Below, piece after piece: positions 52,601 through 60,494 of a stretch of 64,000 nucleotides of DNA. The stretch lies in contig NZ_JACLCP010000006.1 in NCBI RefSeq assembly GCF_014243395.1, positions 124,001-188,000 on the forward strand, in the 5' to 3' direction. The DNA comes from Winogradskyella flava (GTDB lineage: Bacteria; Bacteroidota; Bacteroidia; Flavobacteriales; Flavobacteriaceae). Within the stretch, counting starts at the first letter, position 1. Every line of letters starts with the position of its first letter. Both the position numbers and the translations under genes were made by a program. The notes under the pieces are model-generated. The model had not been told where the DNA came from. It saw only the letters and a list, made by a program, of their open reading frames with translations, and searched no databases.

Positions 52601-53368
52601 TTAACGTCTGTTTTTGCGATGCTGCTGCTGCTTTGGTTCAAAGGTTTTTTTGGAATTACTAATAAGTTGGCTCATATTTTTGAACTCCGCTTCGGTCAAT
52701 TTGCGATATTTTCCAAGAGGCACATCAAGCTTAATGTTCATTATTCTGGTGCGTTTAAGGGTTTGTACTTCATAATTCAAATATTCGCACATGCGTCGGA
52801 TTTGACGATTTAAGCCTTGGGTTAGAATAATAGTGAATGTATATTTGTCAATCTTTTTGACGTCACATTTTTTGGTGTGTTTTCCCAGTTCTTCAATGTA
52901 AATGCCACCAGCCATGCGTTCAATAAAGGTTTGCGAGATGGGTTTATCAACGGTAACCACATATTCTTTTTCGTGATTGTTACTCGCTCGAAGAATCTTG
53001 TTAACGATATCACCATCGTCGGTTAGAAGAATTAAACCTTCACTGGGTTTATCTAACCGACCTATTGGGAAAATACGTTTAGGATAATTAATGTAATCAA
53101 TAATGTTGTCTTTTTCCACACGTGTGTCTGTCGTGCAAACGATACCAACAGGTTTGTTAAAAGCCAAATAGACAAAGTCTTCTTTTCGTCCACCAATGAC
53201 TTCACCATCAACTTTTACCACATCTCCAGAAGCAACTTTAGTACCCATTTCTGGCACTACATCATTAATGGTCACACGACCGGCATCGATAAGTCGATCG
53301 GCTTCACGACGGGAGCAGTAACCCGCTTCGCTAAGATATTTGTTGAGTCTTGTAAGATTGTCTGACAT
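52601..53368 (-). CDS. rluF: 23S rRNA pseudouridine synthase RluF
   Basis: RluF isomerises U2604 (and a neighbouring uridine in some hosts) in 23S rRNA. The product of about 255 residues has an N-terminal S4 RNA-binding domain (LNKYLSEAGYCSRREADRLI) and the catalytic motif FPIGRLDKPSEGLILLTDDG with the active Asp. KILRASNNHEKEYVVTVDKP and GLNRQIRRMCEYLNYEV place it in the RluF rather than the RluB branch. The C-terminal tail is basic. I use the ATG at 53368; a TTG 15 bases earlier is unlikely. Confidence 0.92.
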   Translation of the reverse strand: MSDNLTRLNKYLSEAGYCSRREADRLIDAGRVTINDVVPEMGTKVASGDVVKVDGEVIGGRKEDFVYLAFNKPVGIVCTTDTRVEKDNIIDYINYPKRIFPIGRLDKPSEGLILLTDDGDIVNKILRASNNHEKEYVVTVDKPISQTFIERMAGGIYIEELGKHTKKCDVKKIDKYTFTIILTQGLNRQIRRMCEYLNYEVQTLKRTRIMNIKLDVPLGKYRKLTEAEFKNMSQLISNSKKTFEPKQQQHRKNRR

Positions 53369-53389
53369 CTTGTAAAAGTACAATAAAGA

Positions 53390-54217
53390 TTATTTGTTGA
53401 TAAACTCTACAATCTTAGGCGTCAAAGACGTGTCTCTAAGCCCATGACCAAAACCAGTAGTGCTAATCAATTCAGAATTTTTATAACGACTGGCAAATAG
53501 TTGTGCATCTTCAAAGGGAATAATCCTATCTTTTTTATCGTGAATGATTAAACCCTCTGCCTTGATGGATTTTGTAAAATTAGCTGCAGAAAAGTAATCA
53601 ACAGGCTTTCCGAACCATTCCAAAACAATGTTGTCCAATCCATTGGAAATACGGCTATTATAGCCCATCATGGATTTATATCTTGAGAATACACCTGTAA
53701 AGTGAGCAGGCGCACCAAGCAAAACCATTTTTTGGACTGAAGCCATATGAGTATCATTCATAAAGAAAACACTTGCCATACCACCAACAGAGTGCCCAAC
53801 TATGACCTCGGGCTGAAACTTTTGAGCCACTACATGTATACATTCTGAGTATAAAACAGCGTTAAATTGTTTTCCGCCAGAACGTCCGTGAGCTGGGGCA
53901 TCCAAAGCAATAATATTATAATCTTGTACTTTTAAATCGTTAAGAATATATGCCCAACGCGAGGTATTGCTCTCCCAGCCATGAGCTAATAGAATAGTTT
54001 TTCCCTTGCCTCCCCAACGATATGTGGCTATATCAATACCTTCATGAGAAAGTTCTTCAAACGAAGCAGAGCTTACAACTTGTCGTTGTTCTTCTGTATA
54101 GCGTCCTTTTCTTGGTGAAGCAAATAGACTTAAAGCTTTTTTGGAAGCGTACCTAGAGGAAATAAAACTAGTAGCATTTAAAGCACCTCCTATTGTTTTT
54201 ACAACGAAACTACTCAT
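53390..54217 (-). CDS. Alpha/beta hydrolase
   Basis: The 275-residue protein has the alpha/beta hydrolase fold. The nucleophile elbow is GHSVGG in VIVGHSVGGMASVFFM, the oxyanion His-Gly is in ILLAHGWESNTSRWA, the acid is probably Asp in IIHDKKDRIIPFED, and the catalytic His is in STTGFGHGLRDTSL. The substrate is unknown. It starts 3 bases after the cupin gene ends, so the two are probably co-transcribed. Confidence 0.87.
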   Translation of the reverse strand: MSSFVVKTIGGALNATSFISSRYASKKALSLFASPRKGRYTEEQRQVVSSASFEELSHEGIDIATYRWGGKGKTILLAHGWESNTSRWAYILNDLKVQDYNIIALDAPAHGRSGGKQFNAVLYSECIHVVAQKFQPEVIVGHSVGGMASVFFMNDTHMASVQKMVLLGAPAHFTGVFSRYKSMMGYNSRISNGLDNIVLEWFGKPVDYFSAANFTKSIKAEGLIIHDKKDRIIPFEDAQLFASRYKNSELISTTGFGHGLRDTSLTPKIVEFINK

Positions 54218-54220
54218 ATA

Positions 54221-54592
54221 TTAGCGTTCTCTATTTACGGCATCCATTGAAAAAGCAGGTAAACAAATAGCAATATATTCACAAGCTTCGGTAAATGGAT
54301 TGGAGTATTGCAGCCTTGTATTTTTTTCTACTTTAATGGACTGTCCTGCTTCAAGTACGATAGTTTCATTATCTATAATGAATTGTTTTTTTCCTTTGAT
54401 GATAAAGGTGTATTCATCAAATTCTGGAGTTTGAAATGGCTCGCTCCAACCAGGAGGTGCCACCATGTGGGCGATACTAATTTTAGAATTACCATCACTT
54501 GCTAAACCAAAATGTTCTTTTATGACTTTACCATCATCTGTAGGTACAACAAATGGTGATGTTTGAATTTGGTATTTCTTTTTTTCTTCCAA
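54221..54592 (-). CDS. Cupin-domain protein
   Basis: The 123-residue protein is a single cupin barrel (SIAHMVAPPGWSEPFQTPEF, DEYTFIIKGKKQFIIDNETI, VLEAGQSIKVEKNTRLQYSN). The usual first-motif histidines are mostly missing, so metal binding is doubtful and a binding or regulatory role is possible. It is followed at once by the alpha/beta hydrolase gene. Confidence 0.8.
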   Translation of the reverse strand: MEEKKKYQIQTSPFVVPTDDGKVIKEHFGLASDGNSKISIAHMVAPPGWSEPFQTPEFDEYTFIIKGKKQFIIDNETIVLEAGQSIKVEKNTRLQYSNPFTEACEYIAICLPAFSMDAVNRER

Positions 54593-54628
54593 GACTGCTT
54601 TAATTGAATATGTTAATAAAAACTATGG

Positions 54629-55186
54629 TTACCAGTGGATCATAAAATACTTAATCTTCGCTTTTTCTGGGATTTGAATAGGGTCTATGGTCGCATCCAT
54701 ATTAAATCGTAAACTACTCGGTAATTCTTTCTTGTCAATAGTAAAGGATGCATTGATTTCATTCACCGAAACAACAATTGAATTTATCAGATTATCAATT
54801 TTAGAAATTTTATAGGCGTCCTTGATATCTTTAAACGTACTTAATTTTGATATGTTTTTTTCGGTTTTGTAACGCTCGTCAATAACACGTACACTAGAGA
54901 TTACAGATGTAGAATCCAAGGCTTCTTTTGGCGATAAATCCAATAGTTTTTTACCACCTTTTTCAAAAATTTCAATCGTATTCACGGCTCCTGTGAATTC
55001 ATCTCCAGCAATAAAGCGTACCACAGAATCATTCATGAAAATAGTATCAAGCTCCTTTACTTGTGTTGAATCCGTGAGTAAACCAATATGATGTTTCTCA
55101 ATTAAAAAAGGATTTGGCTTTGCGTCTTTCGCACAGCTCGTTATTAGTATAGCACAAATGATGAGCGCGAATATAGTAGTCTTCAT
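54629..55186 (-). CDS. Putative lipoprotein of unknown function
   Basis: I do not recognise this 185-residue protein. It has a clear lipoprotein signal (FALIICAILITSCAKDAK). The mature part is a mixed charged sequence with HHIGLLTDSTQVKELDTIF and no obvious catalytic motif. It follows the HerA-like gene by 14 bases on the same strand, suggesting co-transcription, though an envelope lipoprotein and a DNA translocase have no evident common task. Confidence 0.7.
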   Translation of the reverse strand: MKTTIFALIICAILITSCAKDAKPNPFLIEKHHIGLLTDSTQVKELDTIFMNDSVVRFIAGDEFTGAVNTIEIFEKGGKKLLDLSPKEALDSTSVISSVRVIDERYKTEKNISKLSTFKDIKDAYKISKIDNLINSIVVSVNEINASFTIDKKELPSSLRFNMDATIDPIQIPEKAKIKYFMIHW

Positions 55187-55200
55187 GATTTAGATTTAGG

Positions 55201-56739
55201 TTATTTTAGCATTTTAGTCAAAATTCCTAAAACACTACGAATTACGGTAGGACTTGACAATACTTTAACAATTGGGTTTTGACGTGTACTTCTTCTACGA
55301 GATGAAGATGTTTTTCTCTTAGACTCCGCTTTTTTAAGTTCCTCTTTCTCTTTTTTTGCTTTTTCTTTAGCTTCTTCTGCCTCAGCTTGGTCTATTTTTT
55401 TGTTGAGCATTTCATAAGCACTTTCTCTGTCAACTTCTTCATTGTATTTGCGTACTAATTTAGAATCTGCTAACAAGCTACTTAGCTCACCATCAGTCAG
55501 TACATCCATACGGCTCATTGGTGCACGCATCATTGTTGCAGCCAATGGTGTTGGTTTTCCTTTTTCGTTTAGTGCCGAAACAAGTGCTTCACCAATACCT
55601 AATGACGTTAATACTTCAGCAGTATCGTAGTATTCTGTATCAGGATAATTTTGTGCAGTCAGCTTAATCGCTTTACGGTCTTTTGCAGTAAACGCTCTAA
55701 GTGCATGCTGAACTTTCAAACCCAATTGACTTAACACAGCCTCAGGAACATCCGTTGGGTTTTGAGTGACGAAATATAAGCCAACACCTTTACTTCGGAT
55801 TAATTTTACAATGCTTTCAATCTGATTTAATAAAGCTTTAGACGCTTCATTAAATATTAAATGCGCTTCATCAATAAACATAATCAATTCTGGTCGTCCA
55901 CTATCACCTTGTTCTGGGAAAGTAGAATATATTTCAGCCAGTAAACTCAGCATAAATGTTGAAAATAACTTTGGTTTGTCTTGTATATCTGTTAATCTAA
56001 TGATATTGATATATCCACGACCATTATCATCTACGCGCAGTAAATCTTCCGTCTCAAACGATTTTTCTCCAAAAAACAAATCACCACCTTGTTGCTCAAT
56101 TTCAACTAATTTTCTTAGAATAGCTCCAGTCGAAGATGATGAAATACGACCATAAGCTTCTTCAAATTCTTTCTTACCCTCACCTGTAGCATATTGTAAA
56201 ATTTTCTTAAAATCTTTAAGGTCTAATAATGGTAATTTGTTATCATCACAGTATTTGAATATTACTGAAATAATACCAGCTTGTGTTTCGGTAACACCTA
56301 AAATTCTAGAAATTAAAACAGGGCCGAACTCACTTATAGTAGCTCTCAAACGCACACCGTCTTGTTCAGACAGTGACATAACTTCTACAGGGAAAGCTTT
56401 GGCATCAAAAGATAAGCCTATTTTTTCATGACGTTCGTCAATCTTCGGATGTCCGGGACTTGGTTGAGCTAGACCACTTAAATCTCCTTTGATGTCCATC
56501 AGTAATACTGGAACCCCTTTTTCAGATAGATTTTCTGCTAATACCTGTAATGTTTTTGTTTTTCCGGTACCAGTTGCACCAGCAATTAAACCATGTCTAT
56601 TCATGGTTTTTAAAGGCACATTTACATAAGCATTTTTAATGGTTTTCCCATCTAGCATGGCAGAACCTAAAGTGATATAATCGCCTTTACTGGTATTGCC
56701 TTCAGTGATGTGTTTAAAAAATGTTTCAGTTTTACTCAT
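55201..56739 (-). CDS. HerA-like ATPase (DUF853 helicase family)
   Basis: The 512-residue protein matches the DUF853 branch of HerA/FtsK-type ATPases. Walker A is GATGTGKTKTLQVLAE (about 35-50), Walker B is LIMFIDEAHLIFNEAS, and the sensor region is VGLYFVTQNPTDVPEAVLSQ. The C-terminal 80 residues are charged and coiled (KKEKEELKKAESKRKTSS) and end in a hydrophobic stretch. These proteins are hexameric DNA pumps by analogy, but the bacterial role of this branch is not settled. No nuclease partner such as NurA is adjacent. Confidence 0.87.
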   Translation of the reverse strand: MSKTETFFKHITEGNTSKGDYITLGSAMLDGKTIKNAYVNVPLKTMNRHGLIAGATGTGKTKTLQVLAENLSEKGVPVLLMDIKGDLSGLAQPSPGHPKIDERHEKIGLSFDAKAFPVEVMSLSEQDGVRLRATISEFGPVLISRILGVTETQAGIISVIFKYCDDNKLPLLDLKDFKKILQYATGEGKKEFEEAYGRISSSSTGAILRKLVEIEQQGGDLFFGEKSFETEDLLRVDDNGRGYINIIRLTDIQDKPKLFSTFMLSLLAEIYSTFPEQGDSGRPELIMFIDEAHLIFNEASKALLNQIESIVKLIRSKGVGLYFVTQNPTDVPEAVLSQLGLKVQHALRAFTAKDRKAIKLTAQNYPDTEYYDTAEVLTSLGIGEALVSALNEKGKPTPLAATMMRAPMSRMDVLTDGELSSLLADSKLVRKYNEEVDRESAYEMLNKKIDQAEAEEAKEKAKKEKEELKKAESKRKTSSSRRRSTRQNPIVKVLSSPTVIRSVLGILTKMLK

Positions 56740-56796
56740 CAGTCAAAAATTTGCATAAAAATAATGTAATTTTAGCCAAGTATAAAATAGAACCTT

Positions 56797-57243
56797 ATGA
56801 AGCAGTCACTTTTAGTTTTAAGCCTTATTGTTTTAGTTAGTTTACAATCTTGTAAAGACACTGATTCTCAAATTACTTTTCATAAATCTCACGAAACTAG
56901 TCGTGCTAATGTGCCTTTTAGTGATGCTGTTGAAACAGAAGATCTCTTATTTTTAACAGGACAAATAGGAAAGGATCATAAGAAAGGAGAGCTAGTGTCT
57001 GGTGGCATTGAAGCTGAAACTAAGCAGGTCATAGAAAATATTAAGGATGTTTTAGAGCATCACAATTTATCCTTGGATAATGTAGTGAAGTGCACTGTGA
57101 TTTTGAAAGACATTAACGATTTTCAAGCTTTTAATACTGTTTATACGACCTATTTTAAACGGAAACCAGCCAGAACAACTTTTGCTGCGTCTGGATTAGC
57201 AGGTGGTGCTAGTATTGAAATTGATGTTATTGCATCAAAATAA
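56797..57243 (+). CDS. RidA-family protein with lipoprotein signal
   Basis: RidA proteins are normally cytosolic trimers that deaminate reactive enamines. Here residues 1-19 form a lipoprotein signal (LIVLVSLQSCKDTDS, Cys19), followed by the RidA fold with PFSDAVETEDLLFLTGQIG, NIKDVLEHHNLSLDNVVKCT and YFKRKPARTTFAASGLAGGA. The Arg that binds the substrate carboxylate in active RidA appears to be present (KPARTTF). An envelope location would be unusual. It diverges from the HerA-like gene. Confidence 0.85.
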   Translation: MKQSLLVLSLIVLVSLQSCKDTDSQITFHKSHETSRANVPFSDAVETEDLLFLTGQIGKDHKKGELVSGGIEAETKQVIENIKDVLEHHNLSLDNVVKCTVILKDINDFQAFNTVYTTYFKRKPARTTFAASGLAGGASIEIDVIASK

Positions 57244-57290
57244 GGAGAAACACTTCATGCTTCTAACTTCGTACTTATAACTTTAAGACC

Positions 57291-57298
57291 TATCTTTG
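57291..57298 (+). promoter_or_regulatory. -7 box of a probably leaderless queE promoter
   Basis: TATCTTTG matches TAnnTTTG and ends six bases before the ATG at 57305, so the transcript would begin at or within a base or two of the start codon. Confidence 0.45.
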
Positions 57299-57304
57299 CC
57301 AGCT

Positions 57305-57937
57305 ATGACAAGAAGAGAACGACAACAATTAATAGATCAAGGTCATTTACTGCCTTTAATGGAAGAGTTTTATACCATTCAAGGTGAGGGCTATCATAAA
57401 GGAACAGCCGCTTATTTTGTAAGAATAGGAGGTTGCGATGTAGGTTGCCATTGGTGTGACGTAAAAGAAAGTTGGTTGCCAGAATTACATCCTGCAACCG
57501 AAACAACAAAAATTGTCGATAATGCTATAAAATATAGTGATATCATTGTAGTAACAGGTGGTGAACCCTTAACTTGGGATATGGGACCTTTGACTGAGCA
57601 GCTCAAGGCTAAAGGCGTTCAAACACATATTGAAACTTCGGGTGCTTATAAATTGACAGGTCAATGGGATTGGATATGTTTATCACCAAAAAAAATAAAA
57701 CTACCAACAGAAGAAATTTACGATAAGGCTCATGAGCTTAAATGTATCATTTATAACAAAGACGACTTTAAGTTCGCCGAAGAGCAAGCCGCCAAAGTTA
57801 ATGATGATTGTATTTTATATCTGCAGCCAGAGTGGAGTAAACGTGATAAAATGATGCCACAGATTGTAGACTATGTCATGACTAATCCTAAGTGGAAAGT
57901 ATCACTTCAGACGCATAAGTATCTTAATATACCTTAA
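57305..57937 (+). CDS. queE: 7-carboxy-7-deazaguanine synthase
   Basis: QueE is a radical SAM enzyme making 7-carboxy-7-deazaguanine, a precursor of queuosine. The product of about 210 residues has the iron-sulfur motif in GGCDVGCHWCDVKESW (CX3CX2C form), FYTIQGEGYHKGTAAYFVRI upstream, and VVTGGEPLTWDMGPL. The C-terminal part ends with KVSLQTHKYLNIP. I use the ATG at 57305; a TTG at 57296 lies in the promoter box. Other queuosine genes are not in the window. Confidence 0.95.
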   Translation: MTRRERQQLIDQGHLLPLMEEFYTIQGEGYHKGTAAYFVRIGGCDVGCHWCDVKESWLPELHPATETTKIVDNAIKYSDIIVVTGGEPLTWDMGPLTEQLKAKGVQTHIETSGAYKLTGQWDWICLSPKKIKLPTEEIYDKAHELKCIIYNKDDFKFAEEQAAKVNDDCILYLQPEWSKRDKMMPQIVDYVMTNPKWKVSLQTHKYLNIP

Positions 57938-57940
57938 TAA

Positions 57941-57968
57941 AAAACGCCTTGAGAAATCAAGGCGTTTT
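57941..57968. terminator. Bidirectional terminator between queE and the DUF2911 gene
   Basis: AAAACGCCTTGA pairs perfectly with TCAAGGCGTTTT around GAAA. A and T runs flank both sides, so it can serve both convergent genes. Confidence 0.9.
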
Positions 57969-57988
57969 GATAGAAAATAGTTTAGTTA

Positions 57989-58531
57989 CTATTTAGTAAA
58001 CGGTACAGAAATTCTTATTTTATCCCATCCCATGTGCAAATGTGCACCATCGTCTGTAGCCTCAAAAGTCATGGAAAATGCCTCAAGTGATTCGTCTCCC
58101 ATAGTTACAGGTACAGTCACTCTAGCAACTTCATTAGATTCATCGTAGCCTCTTGTTGCCCAATTGTCAACATCAGAACTTATAATAACGGTCCATTCTT
58201 TCTCTCCAGGAATTGTAAATAGTGAGTAAGCACCAGTCGTGATGCTTTTACCTCCAAATTTCATATCTGTTAAAAATTGAATTTGCGTCGCATCATTAGC
58301 GCCAGTTCTCCATAGTTTTCCATAAGGCGCAATCTCTTTACCTACTGTTCTTCCTTTTAACTGTGGTCTGCTGTAAAATACTTTAATTAATTTGTCAGAA
58401 CCTCTATTCGGAAAAGACGCTAAGTCTAATGGGCTTTTATCTAGTCCTGCAAATTTTTGAGCTTCGGCATTAAATGAAAATAGCATCATGAATGCAAATG
58501 CCAAGGTTGTGATTAGTCGTGTTGTTTTCAT
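57989..58531 (-). CDS. DUF2911 exported protein
   Basis: The 180-residue protein has a signal peptide (LAFAFMMLFSFNAEAQ) and matches DUF2911, an uncharacterised Bacteroidota family. The marks are KVFYSRPQLKGRTVGKEIAP, YGKLWRTGANDATQIQFLTD and YSLFTIPGEKEWTVII. The fold is probably all beta. No role is known. It stands alone, divergent from asnB. Confidence 0.85.
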   Translation of the reverse strand: MKTTRLITTLAFAFMMLFSFNAEAQKFAGLDKSPLDLASFPNRGSDKLIKVFYSRPQLKGRTVGKEIAPYGKLWRTGANDATQIQFLTDMKFGGKSITTGAYSLFTIPGEKEWTVIISSDVDNWATRGYDESNEVARVTVPVTMGDESLEAFSMTFEATDDGAHLHMGWDKIRISVPFTK

Positions 58532-58768
58532 AATAAATAATGTGGTTTTGTTTATCGTAAAATTAAGCTTTGTTACAAGTGTTCGGTCGTAAAGAAATAC
58601 TAAAATTTACAGATTAAAAGTTAAACTAAGTATTTACGGGTCTAAGATTAAAGTATTTTACAAATAGCTTAATTAAAGTTTTAATTTAAAACTAATAGTG
58701 GTGTATATGTTTATTATATAGAAGTTTAGTGTCATATTTGCTTTATAATTAATATAAAAATAAAAGTT

Positions 58769-60430
58769 ATGTGCGGAATAGTATGTGCGTTTGATATAAA
58801 ACAGAAAGCAGAAGAATTAAGACCACAGGTCTTAGAGATGGCTAAAACCATACGTCATCGTGGACCAGATTGGAGTGGTATTTACAGTGATGATAAAGTG
58901 ATAATGGCGCATGAGCGTTTGGCTATTGTAGATCCGGCTTCTGGAAAGCAACCTTTATTTAGTGAAGATAAGAAACTGATATTGGCAGCGAATGGAGAAA
59001 TATATAACCATAGAGAGTTACGTGCACAGTTTCCTGATTATAAATTCCAAACAGAAAGTGATTGTGAGGTTATCTTAGCGCTATATGACGCAAAAGGTCA
59101 CGACTTCGTGGACGATATGAACGGCATTTTTGGATTTGCCATTTATGATGTAGAGAAAGACGAATACTTCGTAGCTAGAGATCATATGGGAATTATTCCA
59201 CTTTATATGGGTTGGGATAAACATGGTACCTTTTATGTCGCTTCAGAATTGAAAGCCCTTGAAGGTGTTTGCACTAAGATTGAATTGTTTCCGCCTGGTC
59301 ACTACATGAGTAGTAAGGACGGAGAATTAGTAAAATGGTATAAACGTGATTGGGAAGATTATGAGGCTGTTAAAGACAACGAAACAAGCATCGCAGAAGT
59401 TAAACAAGCATTAGAAGACGCAGTACATAGACAATTAATGAGTGATGTGCCTTATGGCGTGTTGTTGTCTGGCGGACTGGATTCTTCAGTTACTTCCGCC
59501 ATTGCAAAGAAGTATTCTCAAAGACGAATAGAAGCTGATGATAAGGAGCAAGCATGGTGGCCACAATTACATAGTTTTTCTGTAGGTCTAGAGGGTTCGC
59601 CAGATTTGGCTGCTGCTCAGAAAGTCGCTGATCATATTGGTACAATTCACCATGAAATTAAATTTACGATTCAAGAAGGTTTAGATGCTATTAAAGATGT
59701 CATTTATAATATTGAAACCTATGATATCACTACGATTCGTTCGTCGACACCAATGTATCTGATGGCTAGAGTTATTAAATCTATGGGTATTAAAATGGTA
59801 TTATCTGGTGAAGGGGCAGACGAAATCTTTGGAGGCTATTTATATTTTCACAAGGCACCAAATGCTCAAGAGTTTCACGAAGAAACTGTTCGTAAACTGG
59901 ACAAATTACATATGTATGATTGTCTGCGTGCCAACAAAAGCTTAATGGCTTGGGGAATTGAAGGGCGAGTACCATTTTTAGATAAAGAGTTTATGGATGT
60001 GGCGATGCGCATTAACCCAAAGGATAAAATGATCAACGGTGAGCGTATGGAAAAATGGGTGATACGTAAAGCCTTTGAAGATATGTTGCCAGAAAGTGTG
60101 GCCTGGAGACAAAAAGAACAATTTAGTGATGGCGTGGGTTATAGTTGGATAGATACCTTAAAAGACATTGTAGAAACTGAAGTTACCGATGAACAATTGG
60201 CAAATGCTAAATTTAGATTTCCAATTCAGACACCTCAAAACAAAGAAGAGTACTATTACAGATCCATTTTTGAAAGTCATTTTCCTAGTGATGCTGCGGC
60301 ATTAAGCGTACCCCAAGAAGCAAGTGTAGCATGCAGTACTGCGACAGCTTTAGAATGGGATGAAGCTTTTAAAAATATGAACGAGCCCTCTGGCAGAGCG
60401 ATTGCTAATGTGCATGATGATGCCTATTAA
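58769..60430 (+). CDS. asnB: Asparagine synthase B (glutamine-hydrolysing)
   Basis: AsnB makes asparagine from aspartate, glutamine and ATP. The 553-residue protein starts MCGIVCAFDI with the nucleophilic Cys2. The N-terminal glutaminase domain has RHRGPDWSG and NGEIYNHRELR. The C-terminal synthetase domain has the PP-loop LLSGGLDSSVTSAIA and VLSGEGADEIFGGYLYFH. A 237-base AT-rich region precedes it. It contains CATATTTG, one mismatch from the -7 consensus, but no sure promoter. Confidence 0.97.
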   Translation: MCGIVCAFDIKQKAEELRPQVLEMAKTIRHRGPDWSGIYSDDKVIMAHERLAIVDPASGKQPLFSEDKKLILAANGEIYNHRELRAQFPDYKFQTESDCEVILALYDAKGHDFVDDMNGIFGFAIYDVEKDEYFVARDHMGIIPLYMGWDKHGTFYVASELKALEGVCTKIELFPPGHYMSSKDGELVKWYKRDWEDYEAVKDNETSIAEVKQALEDAVHRQLMSDVPYGVLLSGGLDSSVTSAIAKKYSQRRIEADDKEQAWWPQLHSFSVGLEGSPDLAAAQKVADHIGTIHHEIKFTIQEGLDAIKDVIYNIETYDITTIRSSTPMYLMARVIKSMGIKMVLSGEGADEIFGGYLYFHKAPNAQEFHEETVRKLDKLHMYDCLRANKSLMAWGIEGRVPFLDKEFMDVAMRINPKDKMINGERMEKWVIRKAFEDMLPESVAWRQKEQFSDGVGYSWIDTLKDIVETEVTDEQLANAKFRFPIQTPQNKEEYYYRSIFESHFPSDAAALSVPQEASVACSTATALEWDEAFKNMNEPSGRAIANVHDDAY

Positions 60431-60450
60431 TCTTTAGATTATAAAGAAAT

Positions 60451-60482
60451 AAAAAGACCAGAGAAGCTTCTGGTCTTTTTTA
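60451..60482. terminator. Bidirectional terminator between asnB and the T9SS gene
   Basis: AAAAAGACCAGA pairs with TCTGGTCTTTTT around a six-base loop, with A and T runs on the two sides. Confidence 0.9.
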
Positions 60483-60494
60483 TTTGCATTGTGG

